In this document: piece by piece, positions 1 to 8,913 of the stretch
How positions within the stretch are numbered: the first letter of the stretch is position 1
Layout: each line of letters begins with the position of its first letter
Notes under the pieces: generated by a model
Databases searched by the model: none
What the model saw: the letters and a program-made list of their open reading frames with translations, nothing else
What the model was told of the DNA's origin: nothing
Translations under genes and position numbers: made by a program
Source of the DNA: Methylobacter psychrophilus
GTDB taxonomy: Bacteria; Pseudomonadota; Gammaproteobacteria; Methylococcales; Methylomonadaceae
DNA length: 64,000 nt
Direction: 5' to 3'
NCBI RefSeq assembly: GCF_025583945.1
Contig: NZ_JAOEGU010000011.1
Location: forward strand, 1 to 64,000

Positions 1-122
1 CCGATGCAAAATCTTCAGAATTACCAAAGATGTTTATCGGGGTAAGCACAAGCATTACTCCCTGACATGGAATTTAGTGGCTGCTCTTGTTAACTTACGC
101 TATGACTGTATTTAGGAAAGAT
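1..122 (+). mobile_element. Right end of an IS5-like insertion sequence
   Basis: Only the 3' end of the element lies in the window. It carries the end of a transposase reading frame stopping at 113-115, and the element appears to finish within about the next 10 bases. The boundary is inferred from the PAS gene on the other strand: its protein follows a normal PAS sequence up to the codon at 123-125 and then runs into ten unrelated residues encoded inside the element. The left end, the matching terminal inverted repeat and the target duplication are outside the window, so the exact border is uncertain by several bases. Confidence 0.65.
2..115 (+). CDS. Transposase C-terminus (partial, IS5-like, DDE_4 type)
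   Basis: Frame 2 is open from the window edge to a TAG at 113-115 and encodes about 37 residues. They include RCKIFRITKDVYRGKHK followed by a hydrophobic stretch ending in LVNLRYDCI. An Arg/Lys-rich segment followed by a helix ending in a V-N-L-R-like sequence is typical of the C-terminus of IS5-family DDE transposases. The catalytic DDE residues lie upstream and cannot be seen, so activity cannot be judged. The gene is convergent with, and overlaps the 3' end of, the PAS sensor gene that the element has interrupted. Family assignment is by eye. Confidence 0.7.
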   Translation, partial: RCKIFRITKDVYRGKHKHYSLTWNLVAALVNLRYDCI

Positions 123-1493
123 GTCTAGTAAACCGGTCGCCAGATCTAAAGACCAACTACCAATATGGCCGATATGCTGTGATTCAGACAACATTCGTTC
201 TTTTTCCTGCAATGAATCCTGTGTTTTTTTGATCGCAGAAATATCAGTATGCGTCCCGATCATCCGTAAGGGCGTACCCTCTTCAGTGTAATCAACCACC
301 ATGCCACGAGCCAAAATCCATTTGTAACTGCCATCCTTACAGCGCAAGCGATATTCAACAACGTAAATCTCCGTCTTTCCATCCAGATAAGCTTGCAGCA
401 CTTCTGCAACAGGTAACTGATCATCAGGATGAATACGGCCCAGCCATTCCTGATTAGTAGGCAGGATCTCGTTTTCGGTATAACCCAACATCTCTTTCCA
501 AAGACGTGAATAAACGGCTTGATGAGTCTGGACATTCCAGTCCCAGACGCCGTCACCGGAACCTTCTATGGCAAATTTCCAGAGAAATTCGCTCTCACGA
601 AGTGTATGCTCTATTTGTTTACGCTCAGTGATATCGTGCATGGAGCTAATAAAGTGAGTTAACTGGCCTTGTACGTCGAATATGGGAGAAATCGTCAATT
701 CGTTCCAGAATTGCGTGCCGTCTTTGCGATAATTGAGTAGTTCACCGGAAAATGGGACTTTATTTTCAATAGCCTGACGTATATTAGTTAGCACTATTGG
801 GTCGGTGAGTGGCCCATTCATAAAGCGACAATTCCGACCCAAAATTTCTGCTCGGCTATAGCCGCTGATTGATGTAAAGGCGGCATTAATCCACAAGATG
901 TTCTGGTCATGAGTGGTGATGATTACGCCTTGGCTGATGTGTTTTAAGGCAATATTACTTAGGCGCAGCTTATCTTCCGTAAGCTTACGTGCGGTATTAT
1001 CCGTACCAATCAGCAAATAACCAATGATGACATCCTGCGCGTCACGTAGCGCCGTGACCGATACCACCGCCGGAAAACGGCTGCCATCCTTGCGAATATA
1101 AGTCAGCTCATAAATATCCTCGATGCCGCGTGACGCCTTGAACACCAGCGCCTCAAAACCTGGCGCGATCGGCGTTTCGAATTCGTCAGTGAGGGTGTTG
1201 GCACGGGCAATAATTTCCTGTGGATCGGAAATATCAGCCGGGGTAATTTTGTTCATAACTTCTTCTGCCGTGTAGCCCAGCATGTTTTCAGCACCGACAT
1301 TAAAGATTTGAATAACGCCATTTGCATCGGTGGCGATACTTGAGAAATTGGCACTATTGAAAATTGCGTTTTGCAGAGCATCGGCCTTGAGAGGAGTTTC
1401 TTTTACCTGCTTATTATTGCCAAGTTGATGAACAGGTTCGGCAGTACACTCTTGCATTGCCAGTTCCAAGGCAGATTTGGTTTGGTTATTCAT
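90..1493 (-). CDS. Multi-PAS sensor protein, C-terminus lost to IS insertion
   Basis: The 467-residue product has three PAS/PAC units (about 45-170, 175-295 and 300-425), each closed by a PAC-type sequence such as HDITERKQ or HTDISAIKK. A fourth PAS domain begins with SQHIGHIGSWSLDL and breaks off at LLD. The last ten residues are read from the insertion sequence, so whatever output domain followed (kinase, GGDEF or other) has been cut away. The first 27 residues, including AMQECTAEPVHQLGN, match the N-terminal biliverdin-cysteine segment of the phytochrome encoded just upstream, yet no GAF or PHY domain follows. The third PAS unit is nearly the same as the fifth PAS of the histidine kinase at 37347-40679. 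The gene is probably non-functional or a truncated sensor. Confidence 0.85.
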   Translation of the reverse strand: MNNQTKSALELAMQECTAEPVHQLGNNKQVKETPLKADALQNAIFNSANFSSIATDANGVIQIFNVGAENMLGYTAEEVMNKITPADISDPQEIIARANTLTDEFETPIAPGFEALVFKASRGIEDIYELTYIRKDGSRFPAVVSVTALRDAQDVIIGYLLIGTDNTARKLTEDKLRLSNIALKHISQGVIITTHDQNILWINAAFTSISGYSRAEILGRNCRFMNGPLTDPIVLTNIRQAIENKVPFSGELLNYRKDGTQFWNELTISPIFDVQGQLTHFISSMHDITERKQIEHTLRESEFLWKFAIEGSGDGVWDWNVQTHQAVYSRLWKEMLGYTENEILPTNQEWLGRIHPDDQLPVAEVLQAYLDGKTEIYVVEYRLRCKDGSYKWILARGMVVDYTEEGTPLRMIGTHTDISAIKKTQDSLQEKERMLSESQHIGHIGSWSLDLATGLLDIFPKYSHSVS

Positions 1494-1499
1494 GGATTA

Positions 1500-1515
1500 C
1501 CATACTATGGTATGG
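1500..1515. promoter_or_regulatory. Short perfect inverted repeat upstream of the PAS gene
   Basis: CCATAC-TATG-GTATGG sits 7 bases upstream of the start codon of the truncated PAS gene. A 6-base dyad this close to the start could be an operator or a hairpin covering the ribosome-binding site. It could also be chance; no matching copy was noticed elsewhere. Confidence 0.25.
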
Positions 1516-1653
1516 CATGCACAGCGTTCCACCGATGCTGTTTCGCTGACAAGGCATAGCGGTTCTTCAATCTTTGCCGGAAACCCGGCAGGTTTATCAT
1601 AGTTTTTGTTCATACGGAATTTATGAATTTATAATGGTTATAATTAATTCACA

Positions 1654-4600
1654 TCAAGCCCCAGACATGCATTCCTGTTTTAGCGCCAATTCAAACTGCT
1701 GAATCGGTACAGGCTTGCCAAATAAATAGCCTTGATAATGGGCGCAGCCTTTTGCCAAGAGAATTTGTTGTTGTTCTTTGGTTTCAACCCCTTCGGCAAT
1801 GACCTCAAGCCCCAAATTTTCCGCCATGTTAATAATGGTGCGTACGAGCCCACGATCATTACTGCTATTAGCGGTAAGATCTCGCACAAACGACTGATCG
1901 ATTTTCAGCTGATATAAAGGCAAATGTTTCAAATATTGCAGGGATGAATAGCCGGTGCCAAAGTCGTCCAATGAAAAGCGGATACCAAGGGCGTTCAATG
2001 TACTCATTACAGCGATAATCTGTTCAAGATTTTCGACCAACATGCTTTCTGTCAGCTCCATCTTTAATTTAGTCGGATTAATTGCATGACGTTGTACTTC
2101 GCTTTGTACTTTGGTTAGAAAGTTTGCTTGGTGAAATTGCTTGGCGCTGACGTTAACTGAAAGGGTGAGATTAGAGGTAATCTCATCTTGCTCCCACGCT
2201 TTTAATTGAGCGCAAGCGGTTTCTAATACCCATTGTCCAATAGGTAAAATCAGCCCCATTTCTTCTGCCAGCGGAATGAAATGATAGGGTGATATTAAAC
2301 CACGCTCAGGGTGTAACCACCGAATCAGCGCCTCTGCACCTGTCGGGCGTTCCAGGGCATCGACCTGGATTTGGTAATACAGCTGAAATTGTTGCTGTTC
2401 AAGTGCATTGCGTAAATCAGTTTCCATTGATGCGCGCGCATTAATAGACTCTTGCATCCGTTTATCAAAAAAGTGCAGACTATTGCGACCACTATCCTTG
2501 GCCTGATACATCGCAATATCCGCCTGCCGAAAAAGTTCATCTATACCTACGCACTGATCTTTAAACAATGTAGCGCCCATACTTGCTGTGCCGTAGTATT
2601 TGTGTGAAGCAAGTTGGTACGGTTGACTAAGGGCCGCCAGAATCTTGTCGCCAATTACTTTGGTTTCCGCTGCCGCTTCAACGGCATGCTTACTTAAGCC
2701 TTCGAGCAGTACGATAAATTCATCGCCACCTAAACGGGCCACGGTATCACTATCACGCACACAATTTGTCAGCCGTGTTGCAACTTGTTGCAATAGCAAG
2801 TCACCAACCTCATGACCGAGCGTGTCATTGAGCGTCTTAAAATAATCCAGATCAAGAAACATTAACGCACCTTTATCTCGACTATGTGTGCTAACTGCCA
2901 AGGCATGCTGAACACGATCCGTCAGTAACCGTCGATTAGCCAATTGGGTAAGCGGGTCGTAATAGGCCAGATGTCTAATCTCGGAATCGGCAGCTTTACT
3001 GATGGTGATATCAGTCAGACTGGTAACGTAATTGGTTACATTGCCATTGACGGCTTTTACTGCCGTGATAGTCAAGTATTCAGGATATATCTCACCATTC
3101 TTGCGACGATCCCAGCTTTCACCTGACCAGGCACCACTATTTTTGATAGTCTTCCACATTTCGGAATAGAAGGTAACATCGTTGCGTCCTGAGCCAATTA
3201 AGTGCTGGTTCTTGCCAATGACATCCTGGGTAGAATAGCCCGTGATGGTCGTAAAGGCATTATTCACCCGCAGAATAATACCCTCGGTATCGGTGATCAT
3301 GATGCCTTCCTGAACCTGGAAAGCCGTAGCGGCAATACGAAGATCATCTTCAGCTTGCTTGCGTACGGTGATATCAGTAATAAAACCATGCCATAGCGTT
3401 GAGCCATCAGCTTCCTTTTCCGGTATTGCTTTACCGTGTAACCAGCGCTCATCACCATCGTCAAACTTTATACGATACTCATGATCCCATGGCGTCAAAT
3501 TTTGTGCGGATTGTTGAATGGATTGCCACATATTGTGTTGATCATCGGGATGAATCAGGGCAAATATTTTTGCGCCATTTTCGTGAACGTCTTCCGGCTT
3601 GAGCCGATAAATATCAACAATACCTTCACTAATATAAGGAAAGCTGTTGCGACCATTAGCATGCCAACGAAATTGATAGACAACCCCCGGCAAACGGCCA
3701 GCAATTTTTTGCAAGCGTCCCAGAAGCTCTACTCGTTCATTATCTGCCAGTTGAGATTTATGCTTCTGTGCCAAACCTTCCGATAGGGTCTGCCCGAAGG
3801 CATTAACGATTTTAATCTCCAGTAAAGTCCAGGGTACACTGTGGCCACGCGACAATTCTGACCAGGATTTGAAAGAGTTTCTAGGGTTAAGATGGAAATT
3901 TCCGTCCGGAGCTTGTACGAGGCCTTGTTCGTAACTACCTGCCCATTTCACAGTACGTGGTTTTTCTTTACGCAACCAAACCAGGCAGTTGCGCATATCA
4001 TTTGAAAGTGTTGTCGTAATAACCCCGGATACAATTTCTGCATAGGTACTGGCGCCGGAAAACTGTTCGGACAGATTATGGCAGCTGAATACATCTGTTA
4101 TTAACTGCTTGCCTAACCAGTTTAGGAGTGCATCAATCGCCGTAGCTTCAGGTACCTGTCCAAAGACATAGCGCTTGCCTTCGACAATAATAATAAGGCC
4201 TGAAGCATCGACTGAGTTAAGGAGCTCTGGGCTTAAGCTATGCAGAACTTTCTCTTCTGACTGGGTGATTATGGATTTAAGCAGTGCCGTTTTGATATGT
4301 GATGCTTTTATACGTAGATTATGCTCAGCTCTTAATTCAATTGCTGTCAGTTCTGTTGATGCCATTCGAGAGATAAACAGTGCGGCATCCCGCATGGCGA
4401 AAGATACCCGTTTTGGCGTCATGTGATGACAAGAAATCAAGCCCCATAACCGCCCGTTTTGCAGTAGTGATATCACCATTGATGCCTCAACCCCCATATT
4501 GTGGAGGTATTCCATATGTATGGGAGAAAGGCTGCGCAATGCAGAATAAGTCATATCGAGCGGTTGTTGACTGACCGGATTCAGCGCTGGAATTATGGCA

Positions 4601-5331
4601 ATCGGCTTGGCACTAACGTCGGTAACGATACGCACCAGGTTTTTGGTGTATAACGCCCGTGCCTGAGGCGGAATATCACTGGCAGGGAACTGCGTACCCA
4701 GATAAGAAGGGGCTGTTTCAATACGGGTTTGTGCGATAACCTCACCGTCCCAATTAGCTTCAAAACGATAAGCCATGACACTATCATAGCCGGTAAGCGC
4801 CTGCACCAACCGGGTGATTTCTTCAAAGTAATCGATAGTTTTTGTACCTGATTCGATAGCCAGTAGCGAGTTCTGCATGTGCATAAGCAGTTCGCCCAAC
4901 TTCTCCCGTTTGGGCAAACCGATGTCTTGGCATAGCTCCAATACCCACAGGCTATTGTCCCTATAAATATGTACATCAAGATCTACCGACATTTGTTGCA
5001 ACGAAGCGCTGATTAGACCGGTAGCGTTGTGGAGAGTTTTGGCATCTTCAATTAACTGCTCAATCTGCCGTGCTGAAGCTCCCCCAATCAGCTCAATCAG
5101 AGGCTTGCCGAGCACAGCCTCAACAGGAAAATCAATAAAACAGTTAATATTGGCACTGGTCTGAAGTACTGTACGCGGGTTATCTGCACTTAAAACCAGT
5201 ATCGCACCATGCGGCTGAATATTACCGATCTGATGAATGGGCTCTGCGGCACAGACTTGCATAGCTTGTTCCAATGCCTGTTGATTTTCATTATTCATTG
5301 CTTGATATGCCGCTATATGGTCTTGATGCAC
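1654..5331 (-). CDS. Bacteriophytochrome with PAS-PAS-GGDEF-EAL output
   Basis: Predicted red/far-red photoreceptor that makes or degrades c-di-GMP. Domains in order: PAS_2 (about 20-125) with the biliverdin-attachment Cys27 in VCAAEPIHQIGNIQPHG; chromophore GAF (about 150-325) with PASDIP and SPIHMEYLHNMGV; PHY (about 335-510) with the tongue motif PRNSF; two PAS/PAC units (about 545-660 and 670-785); GGDEF (about 795-955) with intact GGDEF at 868-872 and an RxxD inhibitory site (RDSD) five residues before it; EAL (about 970-1215) with EAL at 1000-1002, ELTES and DDFGTGYSSL. Both catalytic sites look complete. The reading frame opens with GTG at 5331, but an ATG 11 codons in (5298) gives an N-terminus that aligns with the neighbouring PAS gene and may be the true start. 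No haem oxygenase gene for biliverdin is in the window. Confidence 0.93.
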   Translation of the reverse strand: MHQDHIAAYQAMNNENQQALEQAMQVCAAEPIHQIGNIQPHGAILVLSADNPRTVLQTSANINCFIDFPVEAVLGKPLIELIGGASARQIEQLIEDAKTLHNATGLISASLQQMSVDLDVHIYRDNSLWVLELCQDIGLPKREKLGELLMHMQNSLLAIESGTKTIDYFEEITRLVQALTGYDSVMAYRFEANWDGEVIAQTRIETAPSYLGTQFPASDIPPQARALYTKNLVRIVTDVSAKPIAIIPALNPVSQQPLDMTYSALRSLSPIHMEYLHNMGVEASMVISLLQNGRLWGLISCHHMTPKRVSFAMRDAALFISRMASTELTAIELRAEHNLRIKASHIKTALLKSIITQSEEKVLHSLSPELLNSVDASGLIIIVEGKRYVFGQVPEATAIDALLNWLGKQLITDVFSCHNLSEQFSGASTYAEIVSGVITTTLSNDMRNCLVWLRKEKPRTVKWAGSYEQGLVQAPDGNFHLNPRNSFKSWSELSRGHSVPWTLLEIKIVNAFGQTLSEGLAQKHKSQLADNERVELLGRLQKIAGRLPGVVYQFRWHANGRNSFPYISEGIVDIYRLKPEDVHENGAKIFALIHPDDQHNMWQSIQQSAQNLTPWDHEYRIKFDDGDERWLHGKAIPEKEADGSTLWHGFITDITVRKQAEDDLRIAATAFQVQEGIMITDTEGIILRVNNAFTTITGYSTQDVIGKNQHLIGSGRNDVTFYSEMWKTIKNSGAWSGESWDRRKNGEIYPEYLTITAVKAVNGNVTNYVTSLTDITISKAADSEIRHLAYYDPLTQLANRRLLTDRVQHALAVSTHSRDKGALMFLDLDYFKTLNDTLGHEVGDLLLQQVATRLTNCVRDSDTVARLGGDEFIVLLEGLSKHAVEAAAETKVIGDKILAALSQPYQLASHKYYGTASMGATLFKDQCVGIDELFRQADIAMYQAKDSGRNSLHFFDKRMQESINARASMETDLRNALEQQQFQLYYQIQVDALERPTGAEALIRWLHPERGLISPYHFIPLAEEMGLILPIGQWVLETACAQLKAWEQDEITSNLTLSVNVSAKQFHQANFLTKVQSEVQRHAINPTKLKMELTESMLVENLEQIIAVMSTLNALGIRFSLDDFGTGYSSLQYLKHLPLYQLKIDQSFVRDLTANSSNDRGLVRTIINMAENLGLEVIAEGVETKEQQQILLAKGCAHYQGYLFGKPVPIQQFELALKQECMSGA

Positions 5332-6840
5332 AGCGTCATCAAGAGCCTGATTAACTCATTGAAAAGTTGATTGTCGGTCCCAATTGCCGTTTAGCATAAG
5401 TCCTGTTGGCAACAGACGCCGATTAAGCGGTACATGCTGAGTCCCGCATTGCGTGGTAATGTTAAATCGTATTTTTATCCTGTCAGAGATTGAATGATAC
5501 TGTCATGAAAATTATCAAATAATTATGTTTTCGAGCAGGATCAGCCTGATTAGAAATAACCCCGGCAAAATATAACGTCCTATTAACTATAAACACCAGC
5601 CTGTTTATAGCTCATGCCAGTCATTGCCAATAATGTTTTTAGTTTAAAAGCCGCATCGATGGTGGTTAAGGATCAAGTAAAAGTAGACAGCTAAAAAATA
5701 AAACATTCAAGTAAATAACCAGGCATTTTTGTGGGTAATAATATATTTACACTGAATTTTTCAAGTAGACTAACACACTATTCTTATTTTCTTACAATAA
5801 ATAAGAGAATAACGTTATCAGTATTACAAATATATTTTTTATTTTTTATTTTTTATTTTTTATTTTTTAAGCCGGTTATCGACTTGCTTTATAGCGACTC
5901 CCCTTATTATATTTTTATATACTTGGGTGGCGGTTTTCTTGAAAAAATTATTTGGCAATTAACGAAGGATAAGCGTGCTTATAGGGAAAACTTTATTCGC
6001 AAGTGAAAAGTGTATGAGCATAAAAGGCTTCATGCTGAAATTTTGTACAAGGCAGATAATAGCGAATTAAGGGGATAGCAGGCTAACCAACTCAGTGAGT
6101 TTCCTCGGCACTTTTATCATTAAAAACCAACAAAATTTGACCTTTAAGACAAACTTGTTCTGATCATAATTCGCGTTAATGGTTTTCTTGTTCATACCTG
6201 AATTTTTATTATTATGAAGTATTGTCGGTAATTAGATCCCTTAAGCAAAATTAAATTTGCGCTATATAATATTTATGGTACAACGTATTTGATAAGGTTA
6301 TTATTTTGAATCAATAGAATTATCACTGTTGATTTAAAAGTCGAGATTTCTTGATGAAAACTCGCTGCATAAAATGGACATTCAATGAATAACAGAAATC
6401 GGCAGGAAAAGACTGCCAACGTTTCTTGGTTAATTTTGAAAAATAGCTCTGACCAGTCATACTGAAAAAAACTCTAAAAGCGCTAAAAATTAATTACCAT
6501 TCAATAGGTAAATGACAATATCTTCAGCTCTAAATTAAGCTAAATATAGTTAAAATAAATTAATTACTGGTGTTTTTATTTTTATGGTTATTAATGTTGC
6601 TGATAATGTAAATTAATGTGGCATAATATAAAAGACGGTAAGTGCCTATAGAACAACCTTTTTTAGATTAACTGCCCCCATGTTTCTCGGTTTCCTATCA
6701 ATATCCATAGGTTGAAACATTTTAGTAAAAAATTAGATGGCTTTTATAAGTCACTTGTTATTTTTGGCTACCAAAACTCCCTTCAATAACACTATTGTAA
6801 TATTCAAATTTTCACTTCCCAATCCCATCCAAGGTCTAAC
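5332..6840. other. 1.5 kb AT-rich region without a convincing gene
   Basis: This lies between the divergent phytochrome gene and the kai operon, so it must hold both promoters. It is strongly AT-rich and has stop codons in all frames apart from a GTG-started 91-codon frame (5731-6006) with no ribosome-binding site. It contains a five-copy heptanucleotide repeat (5834-5868). I found no clear sigma-70 pair, RNA gene or mobile element end. The kaiC ribosome-binding site AAGG is about 9 bases before its ATG. Confidence 0.6.
5834..5868. repeat. Five tandem copies of the heptamer ATTTTTT
   Basis: Five exact consecutive 7-base units. The unit length is not a multiple of three, so loss or gain of a copy would shift any reading frame across it. 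Slippage could also change spacing in the kai/phytochrome intergenic region. Confidence 0.9.
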
Positions 6841-8580
6841 ATGTCCAACACGCAACAGATCGAACTTAACAAAATCCAGACGGGTATTCGCGGGTTGGAT
6901 GATATTACCAACGGCGGTTTGCCCAAGGGCCGAGGTACTTTGCTCGCCGGCGGCCCAGGTTGCGGCAAGACGGTAATAGCTTTACAAATACTGGTTCATG
7001 GGGCGAAGCATGGTGAGCCTGGCATTTTTGTCACTTTTGAAGAAGATTCTTCACGTATTATTACCAATGCGACTACCTTCGGCTGGAATTTGTCTGAACT
7101 GGAAAGCCAGAAACTCTTTTTTCTTGATGCAAAACCGAGACCGGATATCGTTTGTGCCGGTCAGTTCGATCTCTCTAGCCTGCTTGCTTCGCTCAAAGTC
7201 AAAGCCGACCAGATGATGGCCAAGCGTATCGTTTTTGATTCTATTGACGTACTATTATCGCTGCTTGATGATCCGCTTGCCGAACGTCGCGAGTTGTTCC
7301 GCTTGAATGACTGGCTGATATCAAGTGGATTAACCGGTATTATTACCTGTAAGAATAATGACTCATGTCAGTCAAGACTCGATTATCAGGATTTTATGCA
7401 GTACATGGTTGATTGCATGATCTTCCTGCGCCATGATGTGGATAACCGACTTGCCCACCGCACCATGCGCATTATCAAATATCGTGGCTCCAGTTTTAAT
7501 TCCAGGGAAGCCGCTTTATTGTTGGGTGATACCGGTGCCGAGGTCATCGCTTTCACGCTATCATTACCCCAGCTAAGCGCTAGTACCGAGCGTATCTCCT
7601 CCGGCATAGATCGGCTCGACAGCATGCTGGGAAGCGGTTACTATCGCGGCTCTGCCGTGGTGCTAAGCGGCGCTCCCGGTACAGCAAAGACTACCCTCTG
7701 CGGTTGTTTCCTGCTTGCCGCATGTGAGCGCGGAGAACGCTCTCTTTTTATCGGATTTGACGAGCCGGCGCAGGAAATTGTTCGTAATCTGCGTTCGGTA
7801 GGCATTGATCTGGGGCCGTATGTCGATAGCGGTTTACTGCATATTCAATCGCTTCGTAGTAGCGTGAGCGGAACAGAAGAGCATATGGGAATGGTACGTA
7901 AGCTTATCGAAACCTATCAACCACGTTGCCTTGTGATCGATCCACTATCCGCCATCGTTAATAGTCACAGCAATGACGAGGCTCTCCGACGCATGCCCGA
8001 GCAATTGCTGGCGTTGACCAAGTCAACCGGCATTACCATGATATGTACAAGTTTACTGGCTTCTAATAACGACGCACTGAACGAAGACACCAATATCCAT
8101 ATTTCTACGGTGGCAGATACCTGGATACATATCAGTTACGCCATGCTCGCTGGTGAACGAAACCGGTCTTTAACTATTGTTAAATCACGCGGTACAGAAC
8201 ATTCAAATCAGGTACGGGAGCTAATCTTAAATTCGAGTGGCGTATCTTTGGCCGATGTCTATCAGGCAGGTGGTGAGGTATTGATGGGCACAGCCCGCTG
8301 GCAAAAAGAGACGGCTGAAAAAGCGACCGAAGATCTGTTGTTGGCAAGTGTCGTTCACAAGCGTCGGGCCATTGAGCTGGCTCAAGCGGAGGTTAATGCC
8401 CGCGTCGAAGTCTTGCAGGTTGAATTGGCTGTCAAGGAAGCTGAGCTAAAGTTGTTATTGGCGACTGAAGATACCCGCGTCAAACTATCCAATCTATCGC
8501 GCGATGAATTGTGGAGCAAGCGCAGTGGCGATGACTTGAAGCCCTCGTCGGAAAATTGGCACATCGACAAGGAGTGCTAG
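6841..8580 (+). CDS. kaiC: KaiC-family double-RecA ATPase/autokinase
   Basis: The 579-residue product has the two tandem RecA-like domains of KaiC. CI carries Walker A GGPGCGKT at 37-44 and catalytic Glu pair E67/E68. CII carries P-loop GAPGTAKT at 277-284 and D307-E308 where cyanobacterial KaiC has two Glu. The CII phosphorylation segment is conserved: T417, S422 and T423 in TNIHIST align with T426, S431 and T432 of cyanobacterial KaiC. The C-terminus (about 490-555) is a long charged helix rather than the usual short A-loop tail. An AAGG ribosome-binding site precedes the ATG. It is first in an operon with kaiB (3-base gap) and a GGDEF/EAL gene. Circadian function is not implied; non-cyanobacterial KaiC proteins serve stress and timing roles. 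Confidence 0.93.
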   Translation: MSNTQQIELNKIQTGIRGLDDITNGGLPKGRGTLLAGGPGCGKTVIALQILVHGAKHGEPGIFVTFEEDSSRIITNATTFGWNLSELESQKLFFLDAKPRPDIVCAGQFDLSSLLASLKVKADQMMAKRIVFDSIDVLLSLLDDPLAERRELFRLNDWLISSGLTGIITCKNNDSCQSRLDYQDFMQYMVDCMIFLRHDVDNRLAHRTMRIIKYRGSSFNSREAALLLGDTGAEVIAFTLSLPQLSASTERISSGIDRLDSMLGSGYYRGSAVVLSGAPGTAKTTLCGCFLLAACERGERSLFIGFDEPAQEIVRNLRSVGIDLGPYVDSGLLHIQSLRSSVSGTEEHMGMVRKLIETYQPRCLVIDPLSAIVNSHSNDEALRRMPEQLLALTKSTGITMICTSLLASNNDALNEDTNIHISTVADTWIHISYAMLAGERNRSLTIVKSRGTEHSNQVRELILNSSGVSLADVYQAGGEVLMGTARWQKETAEKATEDLLLASVVHKRRAIELAQAEVNARVEVLQVELAVKEAELKLLLATEDTRVKLSNLSRDELWSKRSGDDLKPSSENWHIDKEC

Positions 8581-8583
8581 CGC

Positions 8584-8913
8584 ATGAATAATATTTCATC
8601 TATACCAAAACATACTTCGGAAATTAGTGCTGCGACACATGTTTTCCGTCTTTATATTGCTGGAGAAGCACCCAACTCAATTCTTGCCCTTCATAATCTC
8701 AAGGCGCTCTGTCTTGAACTGTACCGTGATGATTACCGAATTGATGTAGTGGATGTCCTGCTGTCACCTGAAAAAGCCTGGGCTGAGGGCGTTATAGTTA
8801 CTCCCATGGTCTTGCGCGTTTCTCCAGAGCCGGTAGTTAAAATTATTGGTAATTTAAACAATACTGATCAGGTACTGGGTGCTCTGGGTCTTGTGATCAA
8901 AGACCATGACTAA
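8584..8913 (+). CDS. kaiB: KaiB-family protein
   Basis: The 109-residue product matches KaiB across its length, with the thioredoxin-like beginning FRLYIAGEAPNS, then the IDVVDVLLSPE strand-helix, the VTPMVLRV cis-proline region and VVKIIGNL near the end. KaiB binds the CI ring of KaiC and in cyanobacteria switches fold to do so. A strong AAGGAG ribosome-binding site lies 8 bases before the ATG, inside the end of kaiC. The 3' end overlaps the next gene by 8 bases, so the three genes are probably translationally coupled. An N-terminal extension of about 18 residues precedes the KaiB core. Confidence 0.93.
   Translation: MNNISSIPKHTSEISAATHVFRLYIAGEAPNSILALHNLKALCLELYRDDYRIDVVDVLLSPEKAWAEGVIVTPMVLRVSPEPVVKIIGNLNNTDQVLGALGLVIKDHD

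Noticed and set aside
1575-1590. TGCCGG-AAAC-CCGGCA hairpin as terminator of the phytochrome gene
   Set aside because: The stem is good, but no T-run follows on the minus strand; too weak to list as a terminator.
5731-6006. 91-codon GTG-started frame in the 1.5 kb gap
   Set aside because: No ribosome-binding site, very AT-rich composition, and a heptamer repeat makes up its hydrophobic core; it looks like a chance frame.
6841-8913. True circadian clock
   Set aside because: kaiA and output kinases are absent; conserved phosphosites alone do not show a 24-hour rhythm.
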